DNA of 64,000 nt, from the NCBI GenBank assembly GCA_902782465.1, contig CACZNH010000006.1, positions 124,001 through 188,000 of the forward strand, written 5' to 3'. The position numbers and the translations under genes were made by a program. Shown piece after piece: positions 26,501-34,154 of this stretch. Numbering within the stretch: the first letter of the stretch is position 1; every line of letters begins with the position of its first letter. The notes below the pieces were generated by a model. That model saw only the letters and a list, made by a program, of their open reading frames with translations, did not search any database and had not been told where the DNA came from. This DNA comes from an uncultured Bacteroidales bacterium (GTDB lineage: Bacteria > Bacteroidota > Bacteroidia > Bacteroidales > Muribaculaceae).

Positions 26501-26658
26501 AGCACAGTGGCATCGACGAGCTGATTGGCAACAAGACCGTTGCTAACGTTCGCTACTTCAACATGGCTGGTCAGGAGATGACCGAGGTGAACGGTGCTAC
26601 CATCATCGTTACCACCTACACTGACGGCACCCGCAGCACTGTTAAGGTGATCAAGTAA
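23569..26658 (+). CDS. Large secreted repeat protein with C-terminal tail
   Basis: 1029 residues. Signal peptide to about 19; an N-terminal beta-rich domain (about 20-195) resembling cohesin-like carrier domains; one repeat unit (200-275); a unique region (about 276-595) with blade-like strands such as VYVFDQTGRVEKTYPGG that could be a small beta-propeller; then five more units of about 78 residues; then the same tail as the 209-residue protein upstream (GIDELIGNKTVANVRYFNM to STVKVIK). Each unit has the core LLYVNGELVENPYTI, then RGEEDVTVT and TATAQ. The architecture suggests a cell-surface or exported scaffold or adhesin. Codon use is biased to GTT/GCT/ACC as in the upstream gene. Ligand unknown. 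Confidence 0.85.
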   Translation: MKKLLSLLLTLTLATSAFAECAFYMDDFVVNRDQIGNNTEITLPIKATFSGRLNGWELKFVYPEHLIPTYIEPGADMTVTYYNARGKEQTLDAPLSGAREPWDHLLCAIATQGFYQDPNGEDPTAWVSYGAVKWEGGVYEEMLLLSFIVEEGFEGGDIIIKTCCGSGLDPREGGSIYNNGDHKQWFERTVHASLQAITEAPEITYTMDEDEAIVTATGNGEVLLYVNGELVTNPYTIARGAEDVEYTITATAQGEGEVISEPAELKLLVPAKPEAVYGFGLRKVWSVDLPAQMPEGLVTNDMRQGFGMNGKFYVNSKKSVLDSATMTYTTVPTVYVFDQTGRVEKTYPGGLNCGITRDEAGNLVISDAQFPNNWNETATIKVINPETDVTKVYTVPTECGIAGRCDFIGFAKGDLMQDGQLYLVSNTSGTGVSIMTITDGEVNTDESYLANCDGVTPTTNTVVNYYKNLAGEDAMLYVTRNAAPVIMQFDGSDLVGQAITLPNKGACNGVFPFIYDGKEYFLYPTLPNYLDGFAIAEAGVKDPYVTNDPNYKTNPNGIQANWLNAEVDDEGVTIYQYVPGGHVAVYRLGDGERTQMPVITYETNDEAVVITATGSANVKMYVDGVLVDNPYTIARGEEDVTVTVTATAQKDGKIISETAEEQILIPALPAKTAMPVITFNTTDEAVEITATGDGEVLLYVNGELVDNPYTIARGEEDVTISIVATAQEEGKRISDPAELELVIPKYIPQTEMPVITFNTTDDAVIITAEGEGEVLLYVNGELVENPYTIMRGEEDVTVTVTATAQGEGKRISDVATQELVIPALPAKTEMPVITFETLDDAVVITATGEGEVLLYVNGELVENPYTIARGEEDVTVTIVATAQEEGKRISDAAEMTLVIPAYQVTATPTISVEVTDDYVIITATGDGDVQLYVNGEPVENPYTIVRGEEDVDIEVYATAKEDGKIMSTTEVTVVTIPKHSGIDELIGNKTVANVRYFNMAGQEMTEVNGATIIVTTYTDGTRSTVKVIK
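24166..26500 (+). repeat. 234-bp intragenic repeats (six units)
   Basis: Unit 1 lies at about 24166-24393, separate from the rest. Units 2-5 start at 25354, 25588, 25822 and 26056, exactly 234 bases (78 codons) apart; the sixth starts at 26287, 231 bases after the fifth. DNA identity between central units is high enough for recombination, especially around the LYVNGELVENPYTI core. Confidence 0.92.
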
Positions 26659-26672
26659 AGAAGTAAAGCCTT

Positions 26673-26744
26673 GTGATGTGCGGCCAGTGCCGCACATCAC
26701 TCTATACAACAAACAGGCGGCCTCGACATTGAGGCCGCCTGTTT
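26673..26744. terminator. Two strong hairpins between converging genes
   Basis: GTGATGTGCGGC (26673-26684) pairs with GCCGCACATCAC (26689-26700). A second stem has CAGGCGGCCTC (26714-26724) with GAGGCCGCCTG (26731-26741) and short T runs on both strands. They separate the repeat-protein gene from korB, which converges on it. Confidence 0.8.
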
Positions 26745-26792
26745 AGTTATTGCGGTTGAGGGATTGTCCCCCATCTGTAGCAGGACTATGGT

Positions 26793-27824
26793 TTACTCCA
26801 CATTCCAGGTGTCACCAGCCATGATGACGTCGTGCAGGCAGGTGAAGCCGTGCTTGGCGCAAGCCTCGTCGACCTGTTCGGCAACGGCGGTTTCATAAGT
26901 GGGAGCCTCCACGGCGCGGATGACGCCGAGAGCCACGGGCAAGTCGGTGCCGTCCATCATCGCCAGCATCTGGTGCAGGAATGAGCTCTGGCAGTGGGCG
27001 TCATGGACGAGCACATCGTCGATGGTGTAGCCGTCCTCACCGATGGTCACGGCCTTGAGGCCGAAACCGTCCTGAACCAGACCGCGGTTCATATCCTTGC
27101 CGAAAATCATCTTCTCGCCATGCACGAGGTGGATGGTGCGGTCGGCGCGATGCTCACGGTCGGTGATATAGTTGTGGATTCCGTTGTTGAAAATCATGCA
27201 GTTCTGCAGAATCTCAACCACCGAGCAGCCCTTGTGCTTGGCAGCTGCCATCATCACCTCCTGGCTGATGTTCAACTCAACGTCCAGGCTGCGGGCAAAG
27301 AAGGTGCCACGGGCGCCAAACGCCAGTTCGGCGGGCACGAAGGGGTCCTCGGTCGTGCCATAAGGCGACGACTTGGACTTGAAACCGCGTGCACTGGTGG
27401 GCGAGAACTGACCCTTAGTCAAACCGTAGATGCGGTTGTTGAGCAACAGCAGGTTGAGGTCGACATTGCGGCGCACCTCGTGGATGAAGTGGTTACCGCC
27501 GATGGCAAGGCAGTCACCGTCGCCCGAAATCTGCCAAACGGTCATGTCGGGGTTGGCGGTCTTGAAACCCGTTGCCACAGCACCGCCACGGCCATGGATG
27601 GTGTGGAAGGCGTAGGTGCGGGTGTAATAAGGCAGACGTGAACTGCAACCGATACCCGAAATCACACAGATCTTCTCGGGCGGGATGCCCAGTTGCGCCA
27701 TGGCCTTGAGCAGGACATTGAGCACAGCGTGGTCACCGCAACCGGGGCACCAACGCACGGGCTGGTTATTCTTGTAATCGAGTGGCTTGTGGGCTACGGG
27801 CTGGATATTTTCGTTCTTTTCCAT
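26793..27824 (-). CDS. korB: 2-oxoglutarate:ferredoxin oxidoreductase, beta subunit
   Basis: 343 residues. TPP-binding motif GDGDCLAIGGN from 101 with the closing NN at 129-130 (NNRIYGLTKGQ). CPGCG at 26-30 plus Cys60 and a later Cys fit the [4Fe-4S] ligands of OFOR beta subunits. With the alpha subunit it oxidatively decarboxylates a 2-oxoacid, most likely 2-oxoglutarate, to acyl-CoA using ferredoxin. The start overlaps the alpha-subunit stop by one base. Other 2-oxoacids cannot be excluded from sequence alone. Confidence 0.93.
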   Translation of the reverse strand: MEKNENIQPVAHKPLDYKNNQPVRWCPGCGDHAVLNVLLKAMAQLGIPPEKICVISGIGCSSRLPYYTRTYAFHTIHGRGGAVATGFKTANPDMTVWQISGDGDCLAIGGNHFIHEVRRNVDLNLLLLNNRIYGLTKGQFSPTSARGFKSKSSPYGTTEDPFVPAELAFGARGTFFARSLDVELNISQEVMMAAAKHKGCSVVEILQNCMIFNNGIHNYITDREHRADRTIHLVHGEKMIFGKDMNRGLVQDGFGLKAVTIGEDGYTIDDVLVHDAHCQSSFLHQMLAMMDGTDLPVALGVIRAVEAPTYETAVAEQVDEACAKHGFTCLHDVIMAGDTWNVE

Positions 27825-29674
27825 TACAATTCCTCCTCCATCATGATGTTCTTAACTCCGTCAACAATCTCCTGAACCAGGAACGGCTGTCCCTGTACCT
27901 TGTTAATGTGGCAGATGTTCAGGTTAGGAATCTTGCTCTGCAGATAAGCGGCAAGCTGTCCGGTGTTCAACTCGGCGACAATCACCGTCTTGAAGCGGCT
28001 GAGCAGTTCGGCGGTGTTCTTGGGCAGCGGGCTGATATAGCGGATGTGGGTCATCGCAATCCTGATGCCCTCGGCATTCAGGCGGTTGACGGCATCCAGG
28101 ATGTGGCCGTAGGTACTACCCCATCCCAGGATAATGGTGTCGGCACCCGAATCGCCCTTGAGCTTGAGCTCGGGGATGTCGTTGGCGACATTGGCAATCT
28201 TCATGCGGCGGGTCTCCACCATGTGGGCATGGTTGATGGGATCATTGCTGAGCACACCCAGGTTGTAGTCCTTCTCCAGACCACCAACGACGTGCTCGAG
28301 TCCGGGAGTGCCGGGAATAGCCCAGTAGCGGATGCCCAGCGCATTGCGCATGAACGGCGTCCAGGTGGGTTTCAGGGCCTCGGGGACATAGTTGGGCTTA
28401 ATGACGGGATATTCACCCTCCTCGGGGACGCGCCATGCCGACGAACCGTTGGCAATGAAGGCGTCGGTGAGCAGGATGACGGGGGTCATGTGCTCGATGG
28501 CGAGGCGTGCTGCCTGGAAGGCCATCTTGAAGCAGTCGGTGGGCGATGCTGCGGCGAGCACTACCAGAGGGCTCTCGCCACTGCGGCCGTACAGTGCCTG
28601 ATTCAAGTCGGTCTGCTCAGTCTTGGTGGGCAGGCCGGTCGAGGGACCGCCACGCTGCACGTCAACCAGCACGAGAGGCAACTCGGCCATGACGGCAAGT
28701 CCCAGAGCCTCACTCTTGAGGGCGAGACCGGGTCCTGAGGTCGTGGTTACTGCCAGATGTCCGGCATAAGCGGCACCGATAGCCGAGCAGATGCCGCCAA
28801 TCTCATCCTCCATCTGGATGGCCTTGACACCGAGGTCACGGCGCTTGGCGAGTTCGTGCAGGATGTCGGTTGCTGGAGTGATGGGATAGGAACCGAGGAA
28901 CAGGGGGCGCCCGCTCATCTCGGATGCCATAATCAGACCCCAAGCCGTGGCCTTGTTGCCACTGACGTCGGTATAAACACCAGGTCGCACATCGTCGCTC
29001 TGGATTCGGTAGGTCGAAACCGTGGCGTGGATATTGTGGCCATAGTTGTAACCGCCCTTGATAACCAACTCATTGGCTGCATAGACCTCGGGCTTCTCGG
29101 CAAACTTGGCCTTGAGGAACTTCAACGGTGCCTCCATGGGACGGTTGAACAGCCAGCACACCAGACCCAGGGCGAACATGTTGCGGCACTTGAGCTGTGC
29201 CTTCAGGTCCATGCCTGTGTCCTTGAGGGCTTCCTTGACCATCGTGGTGATGGGAGCCTCGATGACCTGTGCCTTGAGGTTCAACTCCTCGTAGGGGTCA
29301 TCGGTGGTGTAGAGCGCCTTGTCAAGGCCTGCCTGGGTAAAGGTGTCGATGTCAACAATCGCGGCACCGCCCTTGCGCAGGAACTGAGCGTTCATCTTGA
29401 GGGCTGCGGGATTCATTGCCACGAGAACGTCGCACTCGTCACCGGGCGTGTGTACACCGTGACCGATGTGAACCTGGAAACCGGAAACGCCACCCAGCGA
29501 ACCCTGCGGTGCGCGCACTTCGGCGGGATAATCAGGGAATGTGGAAATGCGGTCTCCCAACCCTGCACTCACATTAGAGAAAATGTTGCCAGCCAACTGC
29601 ATACCATCGCCGCTGTCGCCTGAAAAGCGCACGACGATGCTCTGACGAAACTGGACTTTTGCTTTTTCTGCCAT
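27824..29674 (-). CDS. korA: 2-oxoglutarate:ferredoxin oxidoreductase, alpha subunit
   Basis: 616 residues. The gamma-type domain is fused at the N-terminus (about 1-190, starting with FSGDSGDGMQLAGNI), followed by the alpha pyrimidine-binding domain with GSYPITPATDILHELA and a C-terminal transketolase-like domain with ILGWGSTYGHILDAV. This gamma-alpha fusion is the usual form in Bacteroidota. It partners with KorB, encoded next with a 1-base overlap. A full TAnnTTTG box lies 45-52 bases upstream on the minus strand. Confidence 0.94.
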   Translation of the reverse strand: MAEKAKVQFRQSIVVRFSGDSGDGMQLAGNIFSNVSAGLGDRISTFPDYPAEVRAPQGSLGGVSGFQVHIGHGVHTPGDECDVLVAMNPAALKMNAQFLRKGGAAIVDIDTFTQAGLDKALYTTDDPYEELNLKAQVIEAPITTMVKEALKDTGMDLKAQLKCRNMFALGLVCWLFNRPMEAPLKFLKAKFAEKPEVYAANELVIKGGYNYGHNIHATVSTYRIQSDDVRPGVYTDVSGNKATAWGLIMASEMSGRPLFLGSYPITPATDILHELAKRRDLGVKAIQMEDEIGGICSAIGAAYAGHLAVTTTSGPGLALKSEALGLAVMAELPLVLVDVQRGGPSTGLPTKTEQTDLNQALYGRSGESPLVVLAAASPTDCFKMAFQAARLAIEHMTPVILLTDAFIANGSSAWRVPEEGEYPVIKPNYVPEALKPTWTPFMRNALGIRYWAIPGTPGLEHVVGGLEKDYNLGVLSNDPINHAHMVETRRMKIANVANDIPELKLKGDSGADTIILGWGSTYGHILDAVNRLNAEGIRIAMTHIRYISPLPKNTAELLSRFKTVIVAELNTGQLAAYLQSKIPNLNICHINKVQGQPFLVQEIVDGVKNIMMEEEL

Positions 29675-29718
29675 GTCTTAAAAAATCTCTATTCTTTAGT
29701 TGAATTTGAAATCCGCTG

Positions 29719-29726
29719 CAAAATTA
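29719..29726 (-). promoter_or_regulatory. -7 box of korAB
   Basis: Minus-strand TAATTTTG, 44 bases upstream of the korA ATG. Confidence 0.55.
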
Positions 29727-29818
29727 CTACTTATTTTATGTATGCCGAATGAACTTCAGAATATAATTGCACACTTATTTGCTTTTAGCCCTCTACAATG
29801 GGCCACAACAGGGAAAAA

Positions 29819-31738
29819 TCAGCGTTTTGACGTGCTATAGGTGTCATCATCGAGATGCTCGACAAAACCCTCGTCAACGAGGAACGAGAGCATGGAAATC
29901 ACCTCATCGTGAGGGAAGGACAACGTGTTGAGGAATTCTTCGAGACGGCGAGGACGCAAGCCTGCCATGTAGAGGATACCCTGCTGCACATCGGCTGGCT
30001 CATGGTCTTGACGCTTGCGGCGGTCAATGCACAAGTCGCAATGGCAACAGTCATCGGCGGCAGTCTCCCCGAAATAGCCCAGAAGCATCCGCTCGCGGCA
30101 TCCGGCATCACAGTAGGCATAGTTAATCATGGCCTCGATGCGGTCGGTCATGCGCTGGCGCAGGTCCTGATAGACTGCCTTGGGAATCAGGACATGCTTG
30201 GGTTCTTCGCGAGAAGTGGTATATATAATATAAGGTGTGCGTTTGCGCGGCACATAGTGCAGGATGTGCATCCTTGTGAGTTCCAGCAATGACTTGTAGA
30301 TGGTTTCCTGGTCCAGTCCTGTTCGGAAGGCGATGACGTCCTCGTTGATAAAGACATAGTCGGCAAACAGGCCCGTGTAGAGGCGCAGGATGGCCTGCAG
30401 CACCTGATCGGCGCCCGGCGTAGTCGTATCCAGGTCATACAGTTCCTCCTTGCGGGCAAGAATCATCACGCGCGACTGGGTCTCTATCTCCTCTACAAAC
30501 TCGATATAGCCCGACTGGGTGAGAATCCTCAAGGCGTTGTGGGTGGGCAGCACAGGCAGATCAAATGTGCGGCAGAACAGATTAAAATTGAAATCAAACA
30601 TCTGTTGGAAGCCCTCGCCGACACTCACACCCAAGAAGTTACCCACACGTTCATAGACCTTGCGGATGAAGTCCTTTTCGGGGAAGGCTTCGGTCACATG
30701 GCGGCGCAGGATGCGTTGGTCGGTGTGCTTGACCAGCAACACCGCATAGGAGCGCTTGCCGTCACGGCCTGCCCTACCCGCCTCCTGATAATACTCCTCG
30801 AGCGAGTTGGGAACATCCACATGCACCACAAGCCGCACATCAGGCTTGTCGATGCCCATGCCGAAGGCGTTAGTTGCCACCATCACGCGGCACTCATCGT
30901 TGGTCCACTTATCCTGCTTGTCCTCCTTGTCCTCGACATACAGGCCTGCATGATAAAAGTCAGCGCTGATGCCCGCCCTGTTGAGTTCGTCACTGATCTG
31001 CTTGGTGCGCTGTCGGGAACGCACATAGACAATCGCTGTGCCCGGTACAGAACGCAGGATGTGAATCAGTTCAGAGACTTTTTCTTCAGTATGACGCACA
31101 ACGTAGGACAAATTGCCGCGGGCAAAGCTCATCGAGAGCACGTTGGGAGCCCTGAAATTGAGGCAACGCTGGATATCCTCGACCACAATGGGTGTTGCAG
31201 TAGCGGTCAATGCCAGCACCGGTACGTCAGGGAAAAGTTTGCGCACCTGGACGATTCGCAGGAATGAAGGTCTGAAATCATATCCCCATTGGGAGATACA
31301 GTGCGCCTCATCGACAACAATGAGCCTCACGGGCATCTGCCGCAGGCGCTCCAGGAAGGACCGCGACTGCAGCCTCTCTGGCGACACATACAGGAACTTG
31401 CAGTTGCCATAAAGGCACTTCTCATAGGTTCGATTCACCTCAGCTCGCGTCAGTCCGGCATAAAGGTATGTCGCCTTGATATGCAAGGCATTAAGCCGGT
31501 CCACCTGGTCCTTCATCAGCGAGATGATGGGCGTGACGACAAGAGCCATGCCGTCGATGGCCAGAGTAGGTACCTGAAAAGTGATGGATTTGCCTCCGCC
31601 CGTAGGCATCAGCCCCAGGGTATCCCTGCCGTCAAGCACACTCTCGATGATGTCTTGCTGCAAGGGCCTGAAGGCGTCATACCCCCAATATTTCTTGAGG
31701 ATGTCAAGAATCGGCTTGGGCTGGCTCGGCATCATCAT
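29819..31738 (-). CDS. recQ: RecQ family ATP-dependent DNA helicase
   Basis: 639 residues. Walker A TGGGKS at 46-51, DEAH at 143-146 followed by CISQWGYDFRPSF, helicase C domain with MGIDKPDVR and the arginine finger in QEAGRAGRDGKRS, then the RecQ zinc site (C-x..CCHCDLC near 560-585). A full HRDC domain is not evident; the protein ends in a short winged-helix-like tail. RecQ unwinds 3'-tailed DNA in recombinational repair. The start overlaps the end of recJ by 35 bases (three consecutive ATGs, 31730-31738), so translation is coupled and RecJ/RecQ act on the same ends. Confidence 0.95.
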   Translation of the reverse strand: MMMPSQPKPILDILKKYWGYDAFRPLQQDIIESVLDGRDTLGLMPTGGGKSITFQVPTLAIDGMALVVTPIISLMKDQVDRLNALHIKATYLYAGLTRAEVNRTYEKCLYGNCKFLYVSPERLQSRSFLERLRQMPVRLIVVDEAHCISQWGYDFRPSFLRIVQVRKLFPDVPVLALTATATPIVVEDIQRCLNFRAPNVLSMSFARGNLSYVVRHTEEKVSELIHILRSVPGTAIVYVRSRQRTKQISDELNRAGISADFYHAGLYVEDKEDKQDKWTNDECRVMVATNAFGMGIDKPDVRLVVHVDVPNSLEEYYQEAGRAGRDGKRSYAVLLVKHTDQRILRRHVTEAFPEKDFIRKVYERVGNFLGVSVGEGFQQMFDFNFNLFCRTFDLPVLPTHNALRILTQSGYIEFVEEIETQSRVMILARKEELYDLDTTTPGADQVLQAILRLYTGLFADYVFINEDVIAFRTGLDQETIYKSLLELTRMHILHYVPRKRTPYIIYTTSREEPKHVLIPKAVYQDLRQRMTDRIEAMINYAYCDAGCRERMLLGYFGETAADDCCHCDLCIDRRKRQDHEPADVQQGILYMAGLRPRRLEEFLNTLSFPHDEVISMLSFLVDEGFVEHLDDDTYSTSKR

Positions 31739-33461
31739 GCAGTTTTATCGCTTTCACCATGAGCTGAACCGAGGTTGTCATGCGGTGGCGGGTTTCCTCG
31801 ATGGTATAGCAGATATCCACCGGTTTACCAGCCTTGAGCGCATCGTTGAATCCCGCCATGCCAAAGGCGATGGCGTTAGTGACCGTGTTGCCCTCCTCGT
31901 CCTTAAGGTCGAGTTTGATGTGCTCCATCTTCTTGCCGACCACTTTGCTCGAGCCCGCATCATAAACCTTGCGGGTTACGAACAACGGCTTGCTGTTGCC
32001 AGGTCCGTAGGGATTAAGCATACGCAGATATCGCAGCAAGGCGCCATTGATTTCACTGAACTTAATTTCGCAATCCACATCCATGGCAGGCGTAACCTGC
32101 TCATCGTGAATGTGTTCCTCGACATATTCAGTCAGGCGACGACGGAACTCGGGAATATTCTCTTCCTTGATGGAGAGGCCCACCGCATTGGTGTGGCCGC
32201 CGAAGGTTTCCAACAGGTCACGGCAGGACTTGATGGCGGTATAAACATCAAAACCGCGAACCGACCTCGATGAACCGGTAGCGATGCCATCGGCATAATA
32301 GGTCAGCACCACCGAGGGACGGAAGTACAACTCGGCCAGACGTGCAGCAACGATACCGATGACTCCCTTGTGCCAGTTGCGGTCATAGATGACAATCGGC
32401 TTCTTGCCGTCGAGCACCTGTGCATGGCGGTCAATGATTTCGTTGGCCTCGACAGTCACCTGGCTGTCAAGCTCCTTGCGGTTGCTGTTATACTGGTCGA
32501 TGCGCTTGGATATCTCCATGGCGCTCTGCATGTTGCGGGATACCAGCAGCTCAACGGACTCCTGTCCCGACTCCATGCGGCCCGATGCGTTGATGCGCGG
32601 TCCGATTTTAAAGATGATGTCGTTGATGGTCAGTTCATGACGATTCAGGCCACAGGTGCGGATGATGCTGCGCAGACCCACGTTGGGGTTATTGTTCAGA
32701 CGGCGCAGGCCGTAGAACATCATCACCCTGTTCTCGCCGGTCAGCGGCACGATGTCGGCAGCAATGCTCACCGCCACCAGGTCCAGCATAGCCTCCAGAT
32801 TGTACATCGTCCCAAGGCCATTGCTCTTGGAGAATGCCTGCATGAACTTGAATCCCACACCGCAGCCCGACAACCCCTTGTAAGGATAGGTGTCGTCGAC
32901 CAGCTTGGGATTAAGGATAGCGGCAGCATCAGGCAAGACATCATCGGGGACATGATGGTCACACACGATGAAATCTATGCCCTTCTCCTTGGCATACGCG
33001 ATTTCGTCAACTGCCTTGATACCGCAGTCGAGCACTATGACTAGACTCACTCCGATTGATGCAGCATAATCTATGCTTTGCAATGAGATGCCATATCCGT
33101 CGTCATCACGCGTCGGGATATAGTACACCAAATCGGAGTAAATGTTCTGAAGATACTTATACACGAGCGCTACGGCCGTGGTTCCATCCACGTCGTAGTC
33201 CCCGTAAATCATGATCTTCTCTTTTGCCCCTAACGCCTGGTTCAGCCTTGCCACGGCAGTATCCATGTTCTTCATCAAGAACGGATCGTGCAGTTGCTGG
33301 AGCGACGGGTACAGAAAGTCGTGGACCTCGTCCGCGGTCTTCAAGCCCCTGAGCACCAACAACCGAGCGATCGCGGGGCAGTTGGGGAACTGGGCCGCCA
33401 GCTGCTCCTCGGCAATGCGTTCTTCGGATGTTAGAGGTAAGTAATTCCATTTACTTATCAT
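31704..33461 (-). CDS. recJ: Single-stranded-DNA exonuclease RecJ
   Basis: 585 residues, normal length. DHH-family motifs: GDYDVDG at 87-93, DCG at 145-147, CDHH at 167-170; the DHHA1 domain has GHTNAVGLS; a C-terminal OB-like domain follows. RecJ digests single-stranded DNA 5' to 3' in recombination and mismatch repair, often with RecQ, whose gene overlaps its 3' end. A possible promoter at 33632-33639 would give a long leader of about 160 bases with a hairpin. Confidence 0.96.
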   Translation of the reverse strand: MISKWNYLPLTSEERIAEEQLAAQFPNCPAIARLLVLRGLKTADEVHDFLYPSLQQLHDPFLMKNMDTAVARLNQALGAKEKIMIYGDYDVDGTTAVALVYKYLQNIYSDLVYYIPTRDDDGYGISLQSIDYAASIGVSLVIVLDCGIKAVDEIAYAKEKGIDFIVCDHHVPDDVLPDAAAILNPKLVDDTYPYKGLSGCGVGFKFMQAFSKSNGLGTMYNLEAMLDLVAVSIAADIVPLTGENRVMMFYGLRRLNNNPNVGLRSIIRTCGLNRHELTINDIIFKIGPRINASGRMESGQESVELLVSRNMQSAMEISKRIDQYNSNRKELDSQVTVEANEIIDRHAQVLDGKKPIVIYDRNWHKGVIGIVAARLAELYFRPSVVLTYYADGIATGSSRSVRGFDVYTAIKSCRDLLETFGGHTNAVGLSIKEENIPEFRRRLTEYVEEHIHDEQVTPAMDVDCEIKFSEINGALLRYLRMLNPYGPGNSKPLFVTRKVYDAGSSKVVGKKMEHIKLDLKDEEGNTVTNAIAFGMAGFNDALKAGKPVDICYTIEETRHRMTTSVQLMVKAIKLHDDAEPAQADS

Positions 33462-33802
33462 TTATGTTAGTTTTTTTAATATACAATGACAGGGGCTCAT
33501 TACCGCAGAGCAATGAGCTAGTGGAGAAAATATAATATTCGGTTGAGGTTCAATAAGTTAAAGACTCGGTTTTCAAGAAGCTCCGTCGATAGGCAGCCAC
33601 CAATGTCTTCTTACCCCACCATTTTGTGCCACAAAATTACTCTTTATTATCAATTTTTCAAAGAAACGCAGCGACAAAAAAACAGTGTTTTCATGCTTTT
33701 TATGTTATTTTAACAACTTATCCCGCCTAATCCGTGACACAATGCTAAATGAGCAATCATCGGCATCGTTAAAGTATCACTTGAACTTTTGCCGCGTTGC
33801 AC
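33462..33802. other. recJ leader and intergenic region
   Basis: No credible gene. On the minus strand TAATTTTG (33639-33632) is a -7 box that would start a leader of about 160 bases for recJ. The leader contains a stem, GCTCATT (33495-33501) with AATGAGC (33512-33518), without a T run, so it looks like a structured leader rather than a terminator. The rest (33640-33802) lies downstream of the tRNA terminator and shows nothing else. Confidence 0.4.
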
Positions 33803-33834
33803 GAAAAAAAATCGCCAACCATGCGGTTGACGAT
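33803..33834 (-). terminator. Terminator of tRNA-Cys
   Basis: Minus strand: ATCGTCAACC pairs with GGTTGGCGAT (one G-T pair) around a 4-base loop, then at least seven T. It starts 9 bases after the encoded CCA. Confidence 0.88.
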
Positions 33835-33842
33835 TCATTTGC

Positions 33843-33917
33843 TGGAGGTCGCTAGCGGACTCGAACCGCTGTGCCCGGTTTTGCAGACCGGTGACTAAAC
33901 CACTCATCCAAGCGACC
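33843..33917 (-). tRNA. tRNA-Cys (anticodon GCA)
   Basis: Minus strand. Acceptor strands GGTCGCT and AGCGACC pair perfectly, the anticodon stem CCGGT/ACCGG encloses CTGCAAA with anticodon GCA, the T arm contains GGTTCGAGTCC, the discriminator base is U, and CCA is encoded (33843-33845). About 75 bases with CCA. A -7 box (33944-33937) and a T-run terminator flank it. No integrase or repeated attachment half is visible around it. Confidence 0.96.
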
Positions 33918-33936
33918 ATTTTTGCGAAATGCGGTG

Positions 33937-33944
33937 CAAAATTA
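33937..33944 (-). promoter_or_regulatory. -7 box of tRNA-Cys
   Basis: Minus-strand TAATTTTG, 19 bases upstream of the mature tRNA 5' end and just past the stop of the Cys-rich small protein gene. Confidence 0.6.
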
Positions 33945-33950
33945 GTGCGA

Positions 33951-34154
33951 TTATTTGACCTGTGCAACTTTATCGGCACATTTTTTAGCAGAATTTTTCT
34001 CCGGCTTTTGACAAACGTCCTTCAATTTACATGAGCCACAGGCTGTTAGCGCAGTTTTCTTGTTCTGTGCAGCCCGAGCCAAAGCCCTTACAGTATAGAC
34101 CCCGGCAGCCGCCACGATGAGCACTACAAGCACATATTGAAAGATATCATACAT
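33951..34154 (-). CDS. Small Cys-rich single-helix membrane protein
   Basis: 67 residues from ATG 34154 (a GTG precedes it). One N-terminal membrane helix (about 5-24), then a basic tail with CGSCKLKDVC and one further Cys. This resembles FeoB-associated Cys-rich small membrane proteins, but no feoAB is in the window. The ATG overlaps the topB stop by one base (TGATG), so it is translated with topB. The four-Cys arrangement could bind a metal; that is inference. Confidence 0.75.
   Translation of the reverse strand: MYDIFQYVLVVLIVAAAGVYTVRALARAAQNKKTALTACGSCKLKDVCQKPEKNSAKKCADKVAQVK

Noticed and set aside
24424-26712. Open frame of 762 residues on the minus strand across the repeat protein
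   Set aside because: It mirrors the plus-strand repeats and has no signal, promoter or conserved motif; the plus frame has a signal peptide and tail.
33843-33917. tRNA-Cys as an integration site for a mobile element
   Set aside because: No integrase, no direct copy of the tRNA 3' end within the window and flanks are core genes.
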